Source of the DNA: JAYYZW01 sp036339995
GTDB lineage: Bacteria > Pseudomonadota > Gammaproteobacteria > Ga0077536
Length of the DNA stretch: 23,387 nt
Direction: 5' to 3'
Assembly: GCA_036339995.1 (NCBI GenBank)
Contig: JAYYZW010000080.1
Span: forward strand, 1 to 23,387
Shown: positions 8,183 through 15,833 of the stretch, piece after piece
How the letters are laid out: each line of letters starts with the position of its first letter
Position numbering within the stretch: the first letter of the stretch is position 1
The notes under the pieces: model-generated
Told to the model about the DNA's origin: nothing
What the model saw: the letters and a program-made list of their open reading frames with translations, nothing else
Databases searched by the model: none
Translations under genes and position numbers: made by a program

Positions 8183-8944
8183 ATGATCGAGCATCGATTT
8201 ACGAACCAAGTCGCCCTGATCCTTGGCGGCACCAGCGGCATTGGGCGTGCCGCAGCCTTGCGCTTTGCAGCCGAAGGCGCGGCGGTTGTCATCGGTGGCC
8301 GCAACGTTGGCAACGGCGAGGATATATCCGAAGAAATTTGCGGGGCCGGCGGCGATGCGCTTTTCGCCCGGACCGACGTCGGCTCGCTCGAACAGGTCCA
8401 GGCCATCGTCGCCACCACGCTTGAACGCTTCGGCCGGCTCGATTGTGCGTTCAACAATGCCGGTTGGGAAGGCACGGGCAGCGCCACAGCCGACACCAGT
8501 GAAAGCGACTGGCAACGCATGATCGACATTAAATTGAACGGTGTGTGGCGCGGCGTCCGCGAACAAATACCCGCTATGCTGAAAGGCGGCGGTGGCAGCA
8601 TCGTCAACATGGCCGGCAACTGGGGGCTGGTCGGTTTTCCGAATTACGCCTCCTATTGTGCCGCCGCACACGGGATCCTCGGTCTGACCAAGGCGGCGGC
8701 GCTCGAGTACGCGGGACAGGGGATCAGAATCAACGCGGTGTGCCCCGGCGCAGTCGATGCTCCGCTTCTAGAGCGCATGGTCGGCGGCGACGCGTCGATC
8801 AAGGCTGCATTCGCCGCGGAACTACCTGCCGGCCGGCTCGCGACCGAAGAAGATGTCGCTGAGGCCGTGTTATGGCTGGCTTCGGATGCGGCAGCTTACG
8901 TAAACGGCACGAGTATTGTTCTCGACGGTGGGGGCAAGCCGTGA
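8183..8944 (+). CDS. SDR family protein lacking the catalytic Ser and Lys
   Basis: A 253-residue classical short-chain dehydrogenase/reductase fold. The nucleotide-binding loop is GGTSGIG (15-21), NNAG is present, and Asn119 (KLNG) is in its usual place. The active-site tyrosine is Tyr158. The position 13 residues before it, normally Ser, is Gly145 (NMAGNWG), and the position four after it, normally Lys, is Ala162 (YCAAAHG). The C-terminal PAGRLATEEDVAEAVLWLASD and GTSIVLDGGG are typical. GAGAGG precedes the ATG. In an aromatic cluster an SDR is expected to oxidise a cis-dihydrodiol, but the missing residues make normal chemistry doubtful. It converges with the ferredoxin gene, with 5 bp between stops. 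Confidence 0.9.
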   Translation: MIEHRFTNQVALILGGTSGIGRAAALRFAAEGAAVVIGGRNVGNGEDISEEICGAGGDALFARTDVGSLEQVQAIVATTLERFGRLDCAFNNAGWEGTGSATADTSESDWQRMIDIKLNGVWRGVREQIPAMLKGGGGSIVNMAGNWGLVGFPNYASYCAAAHGILGLTKAAALEYAGQGIRINAVCPGAVDAPLLERMVGGDASIKAAFAAELPAGRLATEEDVAEAVLWLASDAAAYVNGTSIVLDGGGKP

Positions 8945-8949
8945 GGCGA

Positions 8950-9270
8950 TCAGTCGCCGTTCGGCACCTCGATCCACACGGCATCGCCGACGATCGTGAT
9001 CGCATACGTATTGACCGGCACGATGCACGGTCGACCGATGGCAATGCCCGTGCGTATGTCAAAGCTGCCGCCGTGAAAAGGACAGATGACAGTGTTGTTT
9101 TCCATCTCGCCCATCGACAGCAATGCGCCACCGTGCGAACAGATGTCATCGATCGCGTGGAATCCATCTTCAAGATGATAGATCCCAATTGGATCTCGCT
9201 CGTCGAAGTTGATACGTTTAGCCGAACCTGGCGCCACATCGGTCGTTTTGCAGACTTCAATCCTGGCCAT
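8950..9270 (-). CDS. Rieske-type [2Fe-2S] ferredoxin
   Basis: A 106-residue soluble Rieske protein. The cluster ligands are plain: Cys44 and His46 (CSHGG) and Cys63 and His66 (CPFHGG). Its size fits the small electron-transfer ferredoxins of ring-hydroxylating oxygenases (BphF/CarAc type). It has no signal peptide or membrane anchor. It is transcribed away from the oxygenase gene, with 70 bp between the two starts, so a shared divergent control region is likely. A TAGAAT box on the minus strand (9280-9285) could be its -10, giving a very short leader. No ferredoxin reductase is visible in the window. Confidence 0.92.
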   Translation of the reverse strand: MARIEVCKTTDVAPGSAKRINFDERDPIGIYHLEDGFHAIDDICSHGGALLSMGEMENNTVICPFHGGSFDIRTGIAIGRPCIVPVNTYAITIVGDAVWIEVPNGD

Positions 9271-9340
9271 GACGCTGGCATTCTACCGCAGGGTCAGGCG
9301 CCCGAATGACGCAATCAACAGCATCCATGGAAACCGCAAA

Positions 9341-10627
9341 ATGAATGACGGTAAGTCCATCGCGGCCGATCTGATCCGCCGCACCGCAGCCTACGTACCC
9401 GACGTCGAGGTGCCCGACAGCGTGGCACCGAGCGCGCAAAAGCCATGGCAAACCTGGCTCGAAGCGGAGTTCGGTTTCCGCAACCACTGGTATCCCGTCG
9501 AAGCGAGCCGCAACATCCGCGACGGTGAACACAAGCTCGTCAAGCTGTTGGGCGAAGACATCCTGTATCTCCGACGTAAAGGCCGTCTTTTCGCGATCGA
9601 AGATCGCTGCTGCCACCGCGGCACGAGGTTTTCAGTCCGCCCGATTCATTACACCGACGATACCATCACCTGTTGGCACCACACCTTCACCTTTAATCTC
9701 GACGACGGTCACATCCGCTGCATACTGAATGATCCTGAATCGACGCTTTGCGGTGCGCGTGGAATAAAGAGCTATCCGGTGCGCGAGGAAAAGGGGATTA
9801 TTTTTACGTTCGTCGGCGACATCGAGCCGCCGCCGCTCGAATACGATGTGCCGCCGGGATTCATGGACGATAACGTTGCCATAGCGGTGGCTGACCCTTA
9901 CGTCGTCAATGCGAGCTGGCGCCTGGGATGCGAAGGTGGCTACGACCCCGGACATCATTTCATTCATAACTGGTCGCGCTACTCCATCAATGCCCGCATG
10001 CCGATGTCATTCGGTTGGGTATCGGAAACGGAATCGTTGTTGAAAGCGACTGTGTATCAAAAGAGCGACGCAGGTCCGCGCGGGTTCACACGCTTTGCCG
10101 GCGAAACCACCATCGCCATGGCCGCGACTATTCCGGGCCGCAACGGCGATGCCGACAAGGAAGTCGTCCTGCCGATACTCAAGGGGCAGACGCCACCTGA
10201 AGTGGAGGCGCTGATGCGCGGTACCCAGGAAACCAAGGTCGGGCTGTGGATGCCCTGCGGGCTCAAAGTCGACCCCTGGCCGTTTCCCGGCGTCATCCAC
10301 AATGAGTATTACGTGCCGCGCGACGCAACCTCGCACCACTATTTTCAATGCGGTTGGAAAGTGTGCGAAACGGACGAAGAGCGCGAGGAATGGACCAACG
10401 GCGAACTGGGCCGGGTGCGCTGGAAAGTACCGGTGGTCGAAGATTTCACGGTGCAGGATGCCGAGGCGCGCGAAGGCATCGCAAAATTCTATAACGAAGA
10501 AGACGGCTGGGCGCAGGAGCAACTCGCGCGGGCCGACATTGAATTGCTGATGTGGCGCGTGTTCGCCGGGGACACTTGCCGCGGGGTGCAGTCCGTCGAC
10601 CACACCAAAGGCTTGTTCCAGCGGTGA
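9341..10627 (+). CDS. Rieske non-heme iron oxygenase, catalytic subunit (CarAa-like)
   Basis: A 428-residue terminal oxygenase. The Rieske domain has Cys90 and His92 (RCCHRG) and Cys111 and His114 (CWHH). The mononuclear iron site shows the D-x2-H-x3-H pattern at Asp202, His205 and His209 (GGYDPGHHFIH). Asp202 is the expected bridge between the Rieske and iron centres. The GYDPGHxxIH context is closest, from memory, to carbazole 1,9a-dioxygenase CarAa and related one-component-type oxygenases, rather than to BphA1, and no small beta subunit follows. The frame is open upstream to 9209, which would overlap the ferredoxin gene, so the ATG at 9341 is preferred (GGAAA at 9329-9333). The substrate is unknown; mono- or dioxygenation cannot be told apart here. 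Confidence 0.92.
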   Translation: MNDGKSIAADLIRRTAAYVPDVEVPDSVAPSAQKPWQTWLEAEFGFRNHWYPVEASRNIRDGEHKLVKLLGEDILYLRRKGRLFAIEDRCCHRGTRFSVRPIHYTDDTITCWHHTFTFNLDDGHIRCILNDPESTLCGARGIKSYPVREEKGIIFTFVGDIEPPPLEYDVPPGFMDDNVAIAVADPYVVNASWRLGCEGGYDPGHHFIHNWSRYSINARMPMSFGWVSETESLLKATVYQKSDAGPRGFTRFAGETTIAMAATIPGRNGDADKEVVLPILKGQTPPEVEALMRGTQETKVGLWMPCGLKVDPWPFPGVIHNEYYVPRDATSHHYFQCGWKVCETDEEREEWTNGELGRVRWKVPVVEDFTVQDAEAREGIAKFYNEEDGWAQEQLARADIELLMWRVFAGDTCRGVQSVDHTKGLFQR

Positions 10628-10631
10628 TCTG

Positions 10632-11240
10632 GTGACGTCGATCCTGCATATCGATTGCAGTGCGCGAACGAGCGAATCGGTGACGCGCGTACTCTCCGGG
10701 CGCGTCGTAAAGAGTCTGCGCACCGCCGACGCGGGCGCGACGGTGACTCGACGGGACTTGACGACGATGGATCTGCCCCATGTCGATGGCACCGTCGCAG
10801 AAGCCTTGTTCATCGACGATGAAGCGCTCGATGATCAGCATAAGCGCGCGCTCGCCTTATCCGATCTACTGACCGACGAACTCCTCTGGGCAGACACGGT
10901 GGTTGCGGGTATTCCGATGTACAACTTCGGCGTGCCGTCGACCTTCAAGGCCTGGATCGATCTCGTCGTACGGCCGCGTAAAACTTTTCGCAAGATTGCA
11001 AAAGGTCAACTCGAAGGCCTCTGCCAGGGCAAACGACTGTTTGCCTGCACGGCCGGACACGGTCAGTTCAACGGCACGCCCATCGATCACCTGCGTCCCT
11101 ACCTGGAAAAGGTATTCGGCTTCATCGGATTCGACGAGGTCGTTTTTTTCGACGCCGAGCGCATGGCATGGGGACCGGAAGAAAAACAACAATCGATCGC
11201 CGCGGCCAGCACGGCCATCGATGCCCATTTCGCGTTCTAA
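10632..11240 (+). CDS. FMN-dependent NAD(P)H azoreductase/quinone reductase (AzoR-like flavodoxin fold)
   Basis: A 202-residue flavodoxin-fold protein. The N-terminal LHIDCSART phosphate loop and the segment PMYNFGVPSTFKAWIDLVVR, then KTF, are characteristic of the AzoR family. These FMN proteins reduce quinones and azo compounds with NAD(P)H by two-electron transfer. The GTG start lies 4 bp after the oxygenase stop. Within a catechol-forming pathway it may reduce quinones formed from unstable dihydroxy intermediates; that role is inferred from position. Residues after GHGQFNG belong to the family's C-terminal dimer-forming half. Confidence 0.9.
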   Translation: MTSILHIDCSARTSESVTRVLSGRVVKSLRTADAGATVTRRDLTTMDLPHVDGTVAEALFIDDEALDDQHKRALALSDLLTDELLWADTVVAGIPMYNFGVPSTFKAWIDLVVRPRKTFRKIAKGQLEGLCQGKRLFACTAGHGQFNGTPIDHLRPYLEKVFGFIGFDEVVFFDAERMAWGPEEKQQSIAAASTAIDAHFAF

Positions 11241-11245
11241 AGGAG
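11241..11245 (+). promoter_or_regulatory. Ribosome binding site that fixes a TTG start
   Basis: AGGAG immediately after the stop of the flavoprotein gene, 6 bp before TTG at 11252. The longer in-frame ATG at 11168 would lie deep in the upstream gene and has no such site. Confidence 0.7.
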
Positions 11246-11251
11246 AGTCCG

Positions 11252-12595
11252 TTGAGCTTGAAACCGACCCCGCTACCTTTCTCATCCGATCAGCAAGGCT
11301 TCTACGAGTCGGCTTGCACGCAGATCGATGCCGATCGCTTGCAACAACTCACTTTCGATCTAACCGATATCCACAGCCCGACCGGCGCAGAAGAGGCCGC
11401 GAGCCGCTACCTCGCCGGATACATGAACGGCGTAGGCCTGCCCGCTCAGTATCAAGCGGTGAGCGCGTCCAGTGGCAACTGCATCGGGCGCATCGCCGGT
11501 GACGGCAGCGGCCCGACCGTAATGTTGTATGCGCCGATCGATACCCATCTCGACGCCGATCCCGATATCGATCTGCCGTGGGCGGGACCCACTTTGCGCG
11601 CCGATATGGTGCCCCATGCCCAAATCCAGGATGACACGGTGTTCGGCCTGGGCGCGTCTAATCCGAAATCGATGATCGCAACGTTGACGGAAGCCGCTCG
11701 GTGCGTTCAAGCGGCGGGGGTTCCGCTCAAAGGCGATATCCTGGTCGCCTCCTGCGGCGGTGGTATGCCGTGGATCGCGACAGAGCGCGCGCGCACCGGC
11801 ATCAGCAGCGGCGTCATGCACATGCTGTCGCACGGTATCACCGCCGACTTCGGCGTGATTTTCAAACCCTGGGACGAGGTCTACTACGAACACCCGGGCA
11901 TGGTCTGGTTCAAGGTTACGACATGGGGTTCGATGGGCTATTCGGGGATCCCGCGCGGCATTCCCGAATTCCGCAGCTCCATCGTGCCCGGCGCCCGCGT
12001 CATACTCGATCTCGAAAAATGGCTTTCGGAATACCCGGAGGGCCACATGAGCGCGCAGATCAAACCCGAAGGCTGGGTCGCGGCCGTGCGCGCCGGCTGG
12101 CCGGACAAGCCGGCCTTTCCGTCGGCCGCGTGTGAGATCTATCTCGATCTGAGAACCAATCCGGACCAAAGCATGGCCGAAATCGAAGCGGAATTCGGCA
12201 ACGTCATGCGCGAGATCGTCGCCCGCCATGATGACGTCGAGGCCACCTGGGAGGCGTTCGTCACCTGCCGCGGTTCACGCACCGAGCCCGACAACTGGAT
12301 CATACAGAGTGCATTGCGCGGCTGGGAATCGGTACATGAACGCAGTTACCCTGGAGCCGAGATGCTGAGCGGCCAGACTGACGCGGCGACGATCTGTCAG
12401 ATGGGCATACCGCTGGTACGTATCGGCTATCCCTGGGTCGGCGACAAGGACATGCCAAAGGAGTTCAGTGATGGTCTCGGCGGGATGGGCGTCGCCGTCA
12501 TTCCGGATCTCATCGATCCCATGCGTCATTTGATTTACATCCTGATCGATTCGTGCACGCGCACGCGCGAAGAGGTCGGACTCAAGCACGGCTGA
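11252..12595 (+). CDS. M20-family metallopeptidase-like protein with degenerate metal site
   Basis: A 447-residue protein with the M20/ArgE/DapE architecture. An N-terminal hydrolase half has LTFDLTDIHSPTGAEEAA, LYAPIDTHLDAD and FGLGASNPKS; a lid/dimerisation domain starts near GMVWFKVTTWG and contains GIPEFRSSIVPGARVI. The canonical zinc ligands are not there. The GHxD motif reads APID (Pro95, Asp97), the bridging Asp of GASDxK is Asn137, the EE pair is replaced in SCGGGMP (167-173), and no C-terminal His ligand is evident after TDAATICQMG. Start is TTG, set by AGGAG at 11241. Its place between a flavoprotein and an extradiol dioxygenase implies a role in aromatic catabolism, perhaps non-hydrolytic, or hydrolysis by another mechanism. 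Confidence 0.82.
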   Translation: MSLKPTPLPFSSDQQGFYESACTQIDADRLQQLTFDLTDIHSPTGAEEAASRYLAGYMNGVGLPAQYQAVSASSGNCIGRIAGDGSGPTVMLYAPIDTHLDADPDIDLPWAGPTLRADMVPHAQIQDDTVFGLGASNPKSMIATLTEAARCVQAAGVPLKGDILVASCGGGMPWIATERARTGISSGVMHMLSHGITADFGVIFKPWDEVYYEHPGMVWFKVTTWGSMGYSGIPRGIPEFRSSIVPGARVILDLEKWLSEYPEGHMSAQIKPEGWVAAVRAGWPDKPAFPSAACEIYLDLRTNPDQSMAEIEAEFGNVMREIVARHDDVEATWEAFVTCRGSRTEPDNWIIQSALRGWESVHERSYPGAEMLSGQTDAATICQMGIPLVRIGYPWVGDKDMPKEFSDGLGGMGVAVIPDLIDPMRHLIYILIDSCTRTREEVGLKHG

Positions 12596-12642
12596 CGTCA
12601 ACCGCATGATCAGCGCGCATCATTCGTAACGAAGGAAACGGA

Positions 12643-13545
12643 ATGGCTGAAGTCAAAGCGCTTGGGTACATCGGATGTCACATTTCGGATCCGGCGGCTT
12701 GGAAACAGATGCTCGAAGAGATCTTCGCGCTGGAGTTGCGCGCCGATGGTGACGACAGCGTACAGCGCTACCGTATGGACGAACAGCATCACCGGCTCGC
12801 CTTGTACGAATCGGATCGAGACGCGCTCAGTTACGTCGGCTGGGCCGTCGAAACCCGCCAGGATCTCGACGATCTGGCCGCATCCCTGATCGCTAAAGGC
12901 ATCGAAGTGGAACGTGGGGATTCGGAACTCTGTGCCGAGCGCTCGGTAATGGATTTGATCGTACTCGAAGGACCGGACGCGGTGCGGATCGAAGTGTTTT
13001 TCGGTCCCGTCCACGAGGTCAAGCCGTTCACACCCAAGCGCGGCATGGAAGGATACAACACGGGCCCACTGGGTATGGGACACGTGGTCTTGTCGACGGG
13101 CGATCGGGAAGCCACAGTGCAGTGGTACCAGGACATGCTGGGTTTTCGCCTGAGCGATCACATCTTCTGGGACGGTATAGAAGCGACTTTCCTGCATTGC
13201 AATCCCCGGCATCATTCGCTCGCCTTCACCAACCTCTTCGGTGAATTACAGGGCGGAGAACTCGGCCATTTCATGCTCGAATCAACGTCGCTCAACGACG
13301 TCGGGCGCGCCTATGACGTGGTCGGCAGCCAGCGGTTTCCCCTAGCAATGACCCTAGGCCGGCACACGAATGACCAGACGACCTCGTTTTACGTATACAG
13401 TCCGTCGGGCTGGTGGATCGAATACGGCTACGGCGGGCGCACCATCGACGACGCGGTATGGGAACCCGGATTCTATAACTCGCCCAAGATCTGGGGCCAC
13501 GAAATGATGCCGCCGCCCGGTACGCCAAGAACCGCGGGAAACTGA
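12643..13545 (+). CDS. Type I extradiol ring-cleavage dioxygenase (VOC superfamily, BphC-like)
   Basis: A 300-residue two-domain vicinal-oxygen-chelate protein, the usual length for BphC/HsaC enzymes that open catechols beside the hydroxyls. The C-terminal domain carries the full Fe(II) triad: His147 (GMGHVVL), His209 (LGHFMLE) and Glu260 (WWIEYGYG). The catalytic His pair region NPRHHSLAF (190-191) and the second-sphere Tyr in FYVYSPSG are present, so it should be active. The N-terminal domain (CHISDPAAWKQML) is the non-catalytic repeat. GAAGGAAA precedes the ATG. The next gene starts 5 bp after its stop, giving the standard dioxygenase-hydrolase pair. The substrate should be a catechol or bicyclic diol made by the upstream oxygenase. 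Confidence 0.94.
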   Translation: MAEVKALGYIGCHISDPAAWKQMLEEIFALELRADGDDSVQRYRMDEQHHRLALYESDRDALSYVGWAVETRQDLDDLAASLIAKGIEVERGDSELCAERSVMDLIVLEGPDAVRIEVFFGPVHEVKPFTPKRGMEGYNTGPLGMGHVVLSTGDREATVQWYQDMLGFRLSDHIFWDGIEATFLHCNPRHHSLAFTNLFGELQGGELGHFMLESTSLNDVGRAYDVVGSQRFPLAMTLGRHTNDQTTSFYVYSPSGWWIEYGYGGRTIDDAVWEPGFYNSPKIWGHEMMPPPGTPRTAGN

Positions 13546-13550
13546 AGACA

Positions 13551-14420
13551 ATGAGTCAGTCGATCTGGAACTATTTGCAGGGCGTCGAGTTCAAGCAATC
13601 CTACTACGACGTCAACGGCGTCAGCATCCGCGCGATCGAAGCGGGCCAGGGCTCCGTGCTGATCCTCTTGCACGGGACCGGCGGGCATGCAGAAGCCTAC
13701 CTCAAGAACATCGAGGCGCACGCACGGCACTTCCACGTCTACGCCATCGACATGGTCGGCCATGGCTACAGCGATGCCCCCGACATTTCGTATGACATGC
13801 AGTGTTACGTCGATTTCATGCGCGATTTCTTGGATGCCATAGGTGCCGACAAAGCCTCCATATCGGGCGAGTCACTGGGCGCGACGGTGGCATCGTGGTT
13901 TGCTCTGGCCCATCCGGATCGCGTCAACAAAATTGTCATGAACACGGGCATGATGCTACCGCCCGACGACGAAGGCGCCAAAGATCTTCAAGTACTACTC
14001 GAGCGTACCCGCGCCGCAACCGGGACACCTGATCGCGAAGCAATCCGCCACCGGATCCGCTGGCTCATGCACCGCGAGGAGGACATCACCGACGAGCTGG
14101 TGGAAACGCGTTTTCAGATCTACCAGCAGGACGGCCGCGCCACCGTGATCCGCAAGATTGCCGAACAGAGTATCGGCGCCCTGCTCGATCCGATAAAGCA
14201 GAAAAAGTGGTTCCATCCGGATCTTCTACGCCAGCTTGCGTGCCCGACACTCGTGCTGTGGACCCGCTATAACCCGGGCCAACTCGTACCGCTTGCGGAA
14301 GAAGGCGCAAGTCTGATCCCAGATAGCGAACTGGTCGTGCTCGAGAACAGCGCCCACTGGCCCCAGTGGGAAGAGCCCGAGGCGTTCAATGCGGCTCACC
14401 TCGACTTTCTTCTACGCTGA
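13551..14420 (+). CDS. Alpha/beta hydrolase, meta-cleavage-product hydrolase type, with Asn at the acid position
   Basis: A 289-residue alpha/beta hydrolase placed, as BphD and HsaD often are, right behind an extradiol dioxygenase. The oxyanion motif is LHGTGGHAEAY, the nucleophile elbow is GESLG with Ser108, and the catalytic His is His269 (NSAHWPQW). Where BphD-like enzymes have the acid in WGRDDRFVP, this protein reads WTRYNPGQLVP: Asn241 with a two-residue insertion. The catalytic Asp is either replaced or supplied from elsewhere. Expected reaction: C-C bond hydrolysis of the ring-cleavage product, releasing a carboxylic acid plus a hydroxydienoate. Enzymes for the hydroxydienoate (hydratase, aldolase) are not in the window. 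Confidence 0.88.
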   Translation: MSQSIWNYLQGVEFKQSYYDVNGVSIRAIEAGQGSVLILLHGTGGHAEAYLKNIEAHARHFHVYAIDMVGHGYSDAPDISYDMQCYVDFMRDFLDAIGADKASISGESLGATVASWFALAHPDRVNKIVMNTGMMLPPDDEGAKDLQVLLERTRAATGTPDREAIRHRIRWLMHREEDITDELVETRFQIYQQDGRATVIRKIAEQSIGALLDPIKQKKWFHPDLLRQLACPTLVLWTRYNPGQLVPLAEEGASLIPDSELVVLENSAHWPQWEEPEAFNAAHLDFLLR

Positions 14421-14544
14421 GAGGGACCGTGCGGCCTTCGGGGCGATCTGGGGGAGAAAGCGGTTCGGGCGCGAGCGTTCAATTGGCTATTGGACATAGG
14501 ACCGGCCGCCTGCTATTCCGCACGGTACTGACAAGTTAAGTGCT

Positions 14545-14748
14545 CTCAATCAACACGCTGTTTGGCTCAATTACCGGTTCAACCTGAGCTATCGCGATAT
14601 CGAAGCTCTATTGGCTGAACGCGGTATCGAAGTGAGTTATGAAACCATTCGACTCTGGTGCAATAAGTTCGGGCGGTATCGTCAACTTAACGAAATTTCT
14701 TACACTTTCGGGGCGAAACGAATCATCATTGCAACAAGAAATCAATAG
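14545..14748 (+). mobile_element. IS6-family transposase fragment
   Basis: The + frame reads LNQHAVWLNYRFNLSYRDIE, then ALLAERGIEVSYETIRLWCN and KFG, a close match to the N-terminal helix-turn-helix region of IS6-family transposases (AVWLYFRFxLSYRDVEELLAERGIxVSYETIRxW in family members known to me). Similarity stops after KFG at about 14673, and the frame ends at TAG 14746-14748 without the DDE catalytic domain. The start of the gene is also missing. No terminal inverted repeats were identified. This is a decayed insertion that separates the aromatic cluster from the next genes. Confidence 0.75.
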
Positions 14749-14960
14749 CTTACACACTGCCAAGCCCACTCAATTCGACTTTGAATCAGTTAAATTGACA
14801 ATACCTTTATGGTCCATGCTATGGCACGCGGTGAACCGGCGGCCTAGCGGCAAAGATAAGCCCGGCTCCTTTTGGGGGCGGACTTTTTGACCACGACAAA
14901 AGTGCCCGGTTTACTTATCCCGTCCTGCATTAAAGCCACAGCTGCAGATTGACTGCAGCG
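14749..14960. other. Non-coding AT-rich scar beside the IS fragment
   Basis: No gene is recognisable. The stretch is richer in A and T than the surrounding genes and contains TTGACA at about 14796-14801 without a convincing -10. A weak GC hairpin followed by TTTTT lies near 14865-14889. Together with 14421-14544, also without a recognisable gene, it forms the non-coding part of a 540-bp junction between the hydrolase and methyltransferase genes. Confidence 0.4.
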
Positions 14961-15593
14961 ATGCACCCGTTGCGACCCGCCGATATTGACACCTATGTCC
15001 GCGATACCGTCCGCTTTTACCAGGAGAATGCCGGGGAGTACTGGGAGGGGACGCGACACCACGACGTAAGCCAGAATCGCGATGCTCTCCTTCGCCACAT
15101 CGAGAGCGAACCGCCCCTTCGGATCCTTGACTTTGGCTGCGGGCCGGGCCGCGACCTACGGGCTTTCTATGAGATGGGACACGAGCCCACTGGGCTCGAC
15201 GCAGCGGCCCAGATCTGCGAGATGGCGCGCGCGTGGTCGGGCTGTGAGGTCTGGCAGCAGAACTTTCTTGATCTTGACCTCCCTGACGACGCTTTCGACG
15301 GTATCTTTGCAAACGCATCGCTATTCCATGTCCCCTCACGAGACATTGAGCGCGTCCTTGCCGATCTGAGGCGTACCCTCAAGCCGGCGGGTGTTCTAAT
15401 GGCCTCCAACCCGCGCGGGCAAAACCAGGAAGCATGGCAGGGCGACCGTTTCGGTGCGTTTTACGATCTGGATCGCTGGAGCAAGTGGGTAATCGCCGCC
15501 GGATTCGAAGCACTTGAGCACTACTACCGCCCTCCCGGGCGCCCGCGACACCAGCAACCCTGGCTCGTCACGATATGGCGCAAACACTGCTAA
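14961..15593 (+). CDS. Class I SAM-dependent methyltransferase
   Basis: A 210-residue Rossmann-type methyltransferase. Motif I is ILDFGCGPG (55-63), motif II ends GLDAA, and the later motifs are FDGIFANASLFHV and LKPAGVLMASNP. The C-terminal WLVTIWRKHC completes the last strand. The ATG at 14961 is chosen; a TTG at 14949 would add four residues. No strong ribosome binding site is visible. The acceptor substrate cannot be inferred. It stands alone, downstream of the IS scar and convergent with the VWA gene, with about 240 bp between them in which I recognise nothing. Confidence 0.86.
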   Translation: MHPLRPADIDTYVRDTVRFYQENAGEYWEGTRHHDVSQNRDALLRHIESEPPLRILDFGCGPGRDLRAFYEMGHEPTGLDAAAQICEMARAWSGCEVWQQNFLDLDLPDDAFDGIFANASLFHVPSRDIERVLADLRRTLKPAGVLMASNPRGQNQEAWQGDRFGAFYDLDRWSKWVIAAGFEALEHYYRPPGRPRHQQPWLVTIWRKHC

Positions 15594-15833
15594 ACCGGTT
15601 AGGCGCTCTCAAACATTATTGCCAGGAGCAATGTACCTCAGCGTATCTGCGCGGTTTACAATCGCTGGGCAGCACAAGCTGCATAGCAAACGCGCCCCGA
15701 GCCAGGCCCGCAAGCTTTGCGCTCCATCGCAGTCCACGTGCACGGGTGGCACCCGGCCGGCACGCTCATGCTATCGCTGCGATTTCGCGGTGTGGCCACC
15801 CTTGAGAGCGCTCGCACATACCTACGGCTTCAA

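Noticed and set aside
14861..14889. Hairpin plus T-run resembling a rho-independent terminator
   Set aside because: The stem is short with G-T pairing, and the T-run is separated from it by GGAC; not convincing.
15594..15833. Search for a gene or gene remnant between the methyltransferase and the CoxE-like gene
   Set aside because: Both strands were read; open frames are short and Arg-, Cys- or His-rich with no recognisable motif.
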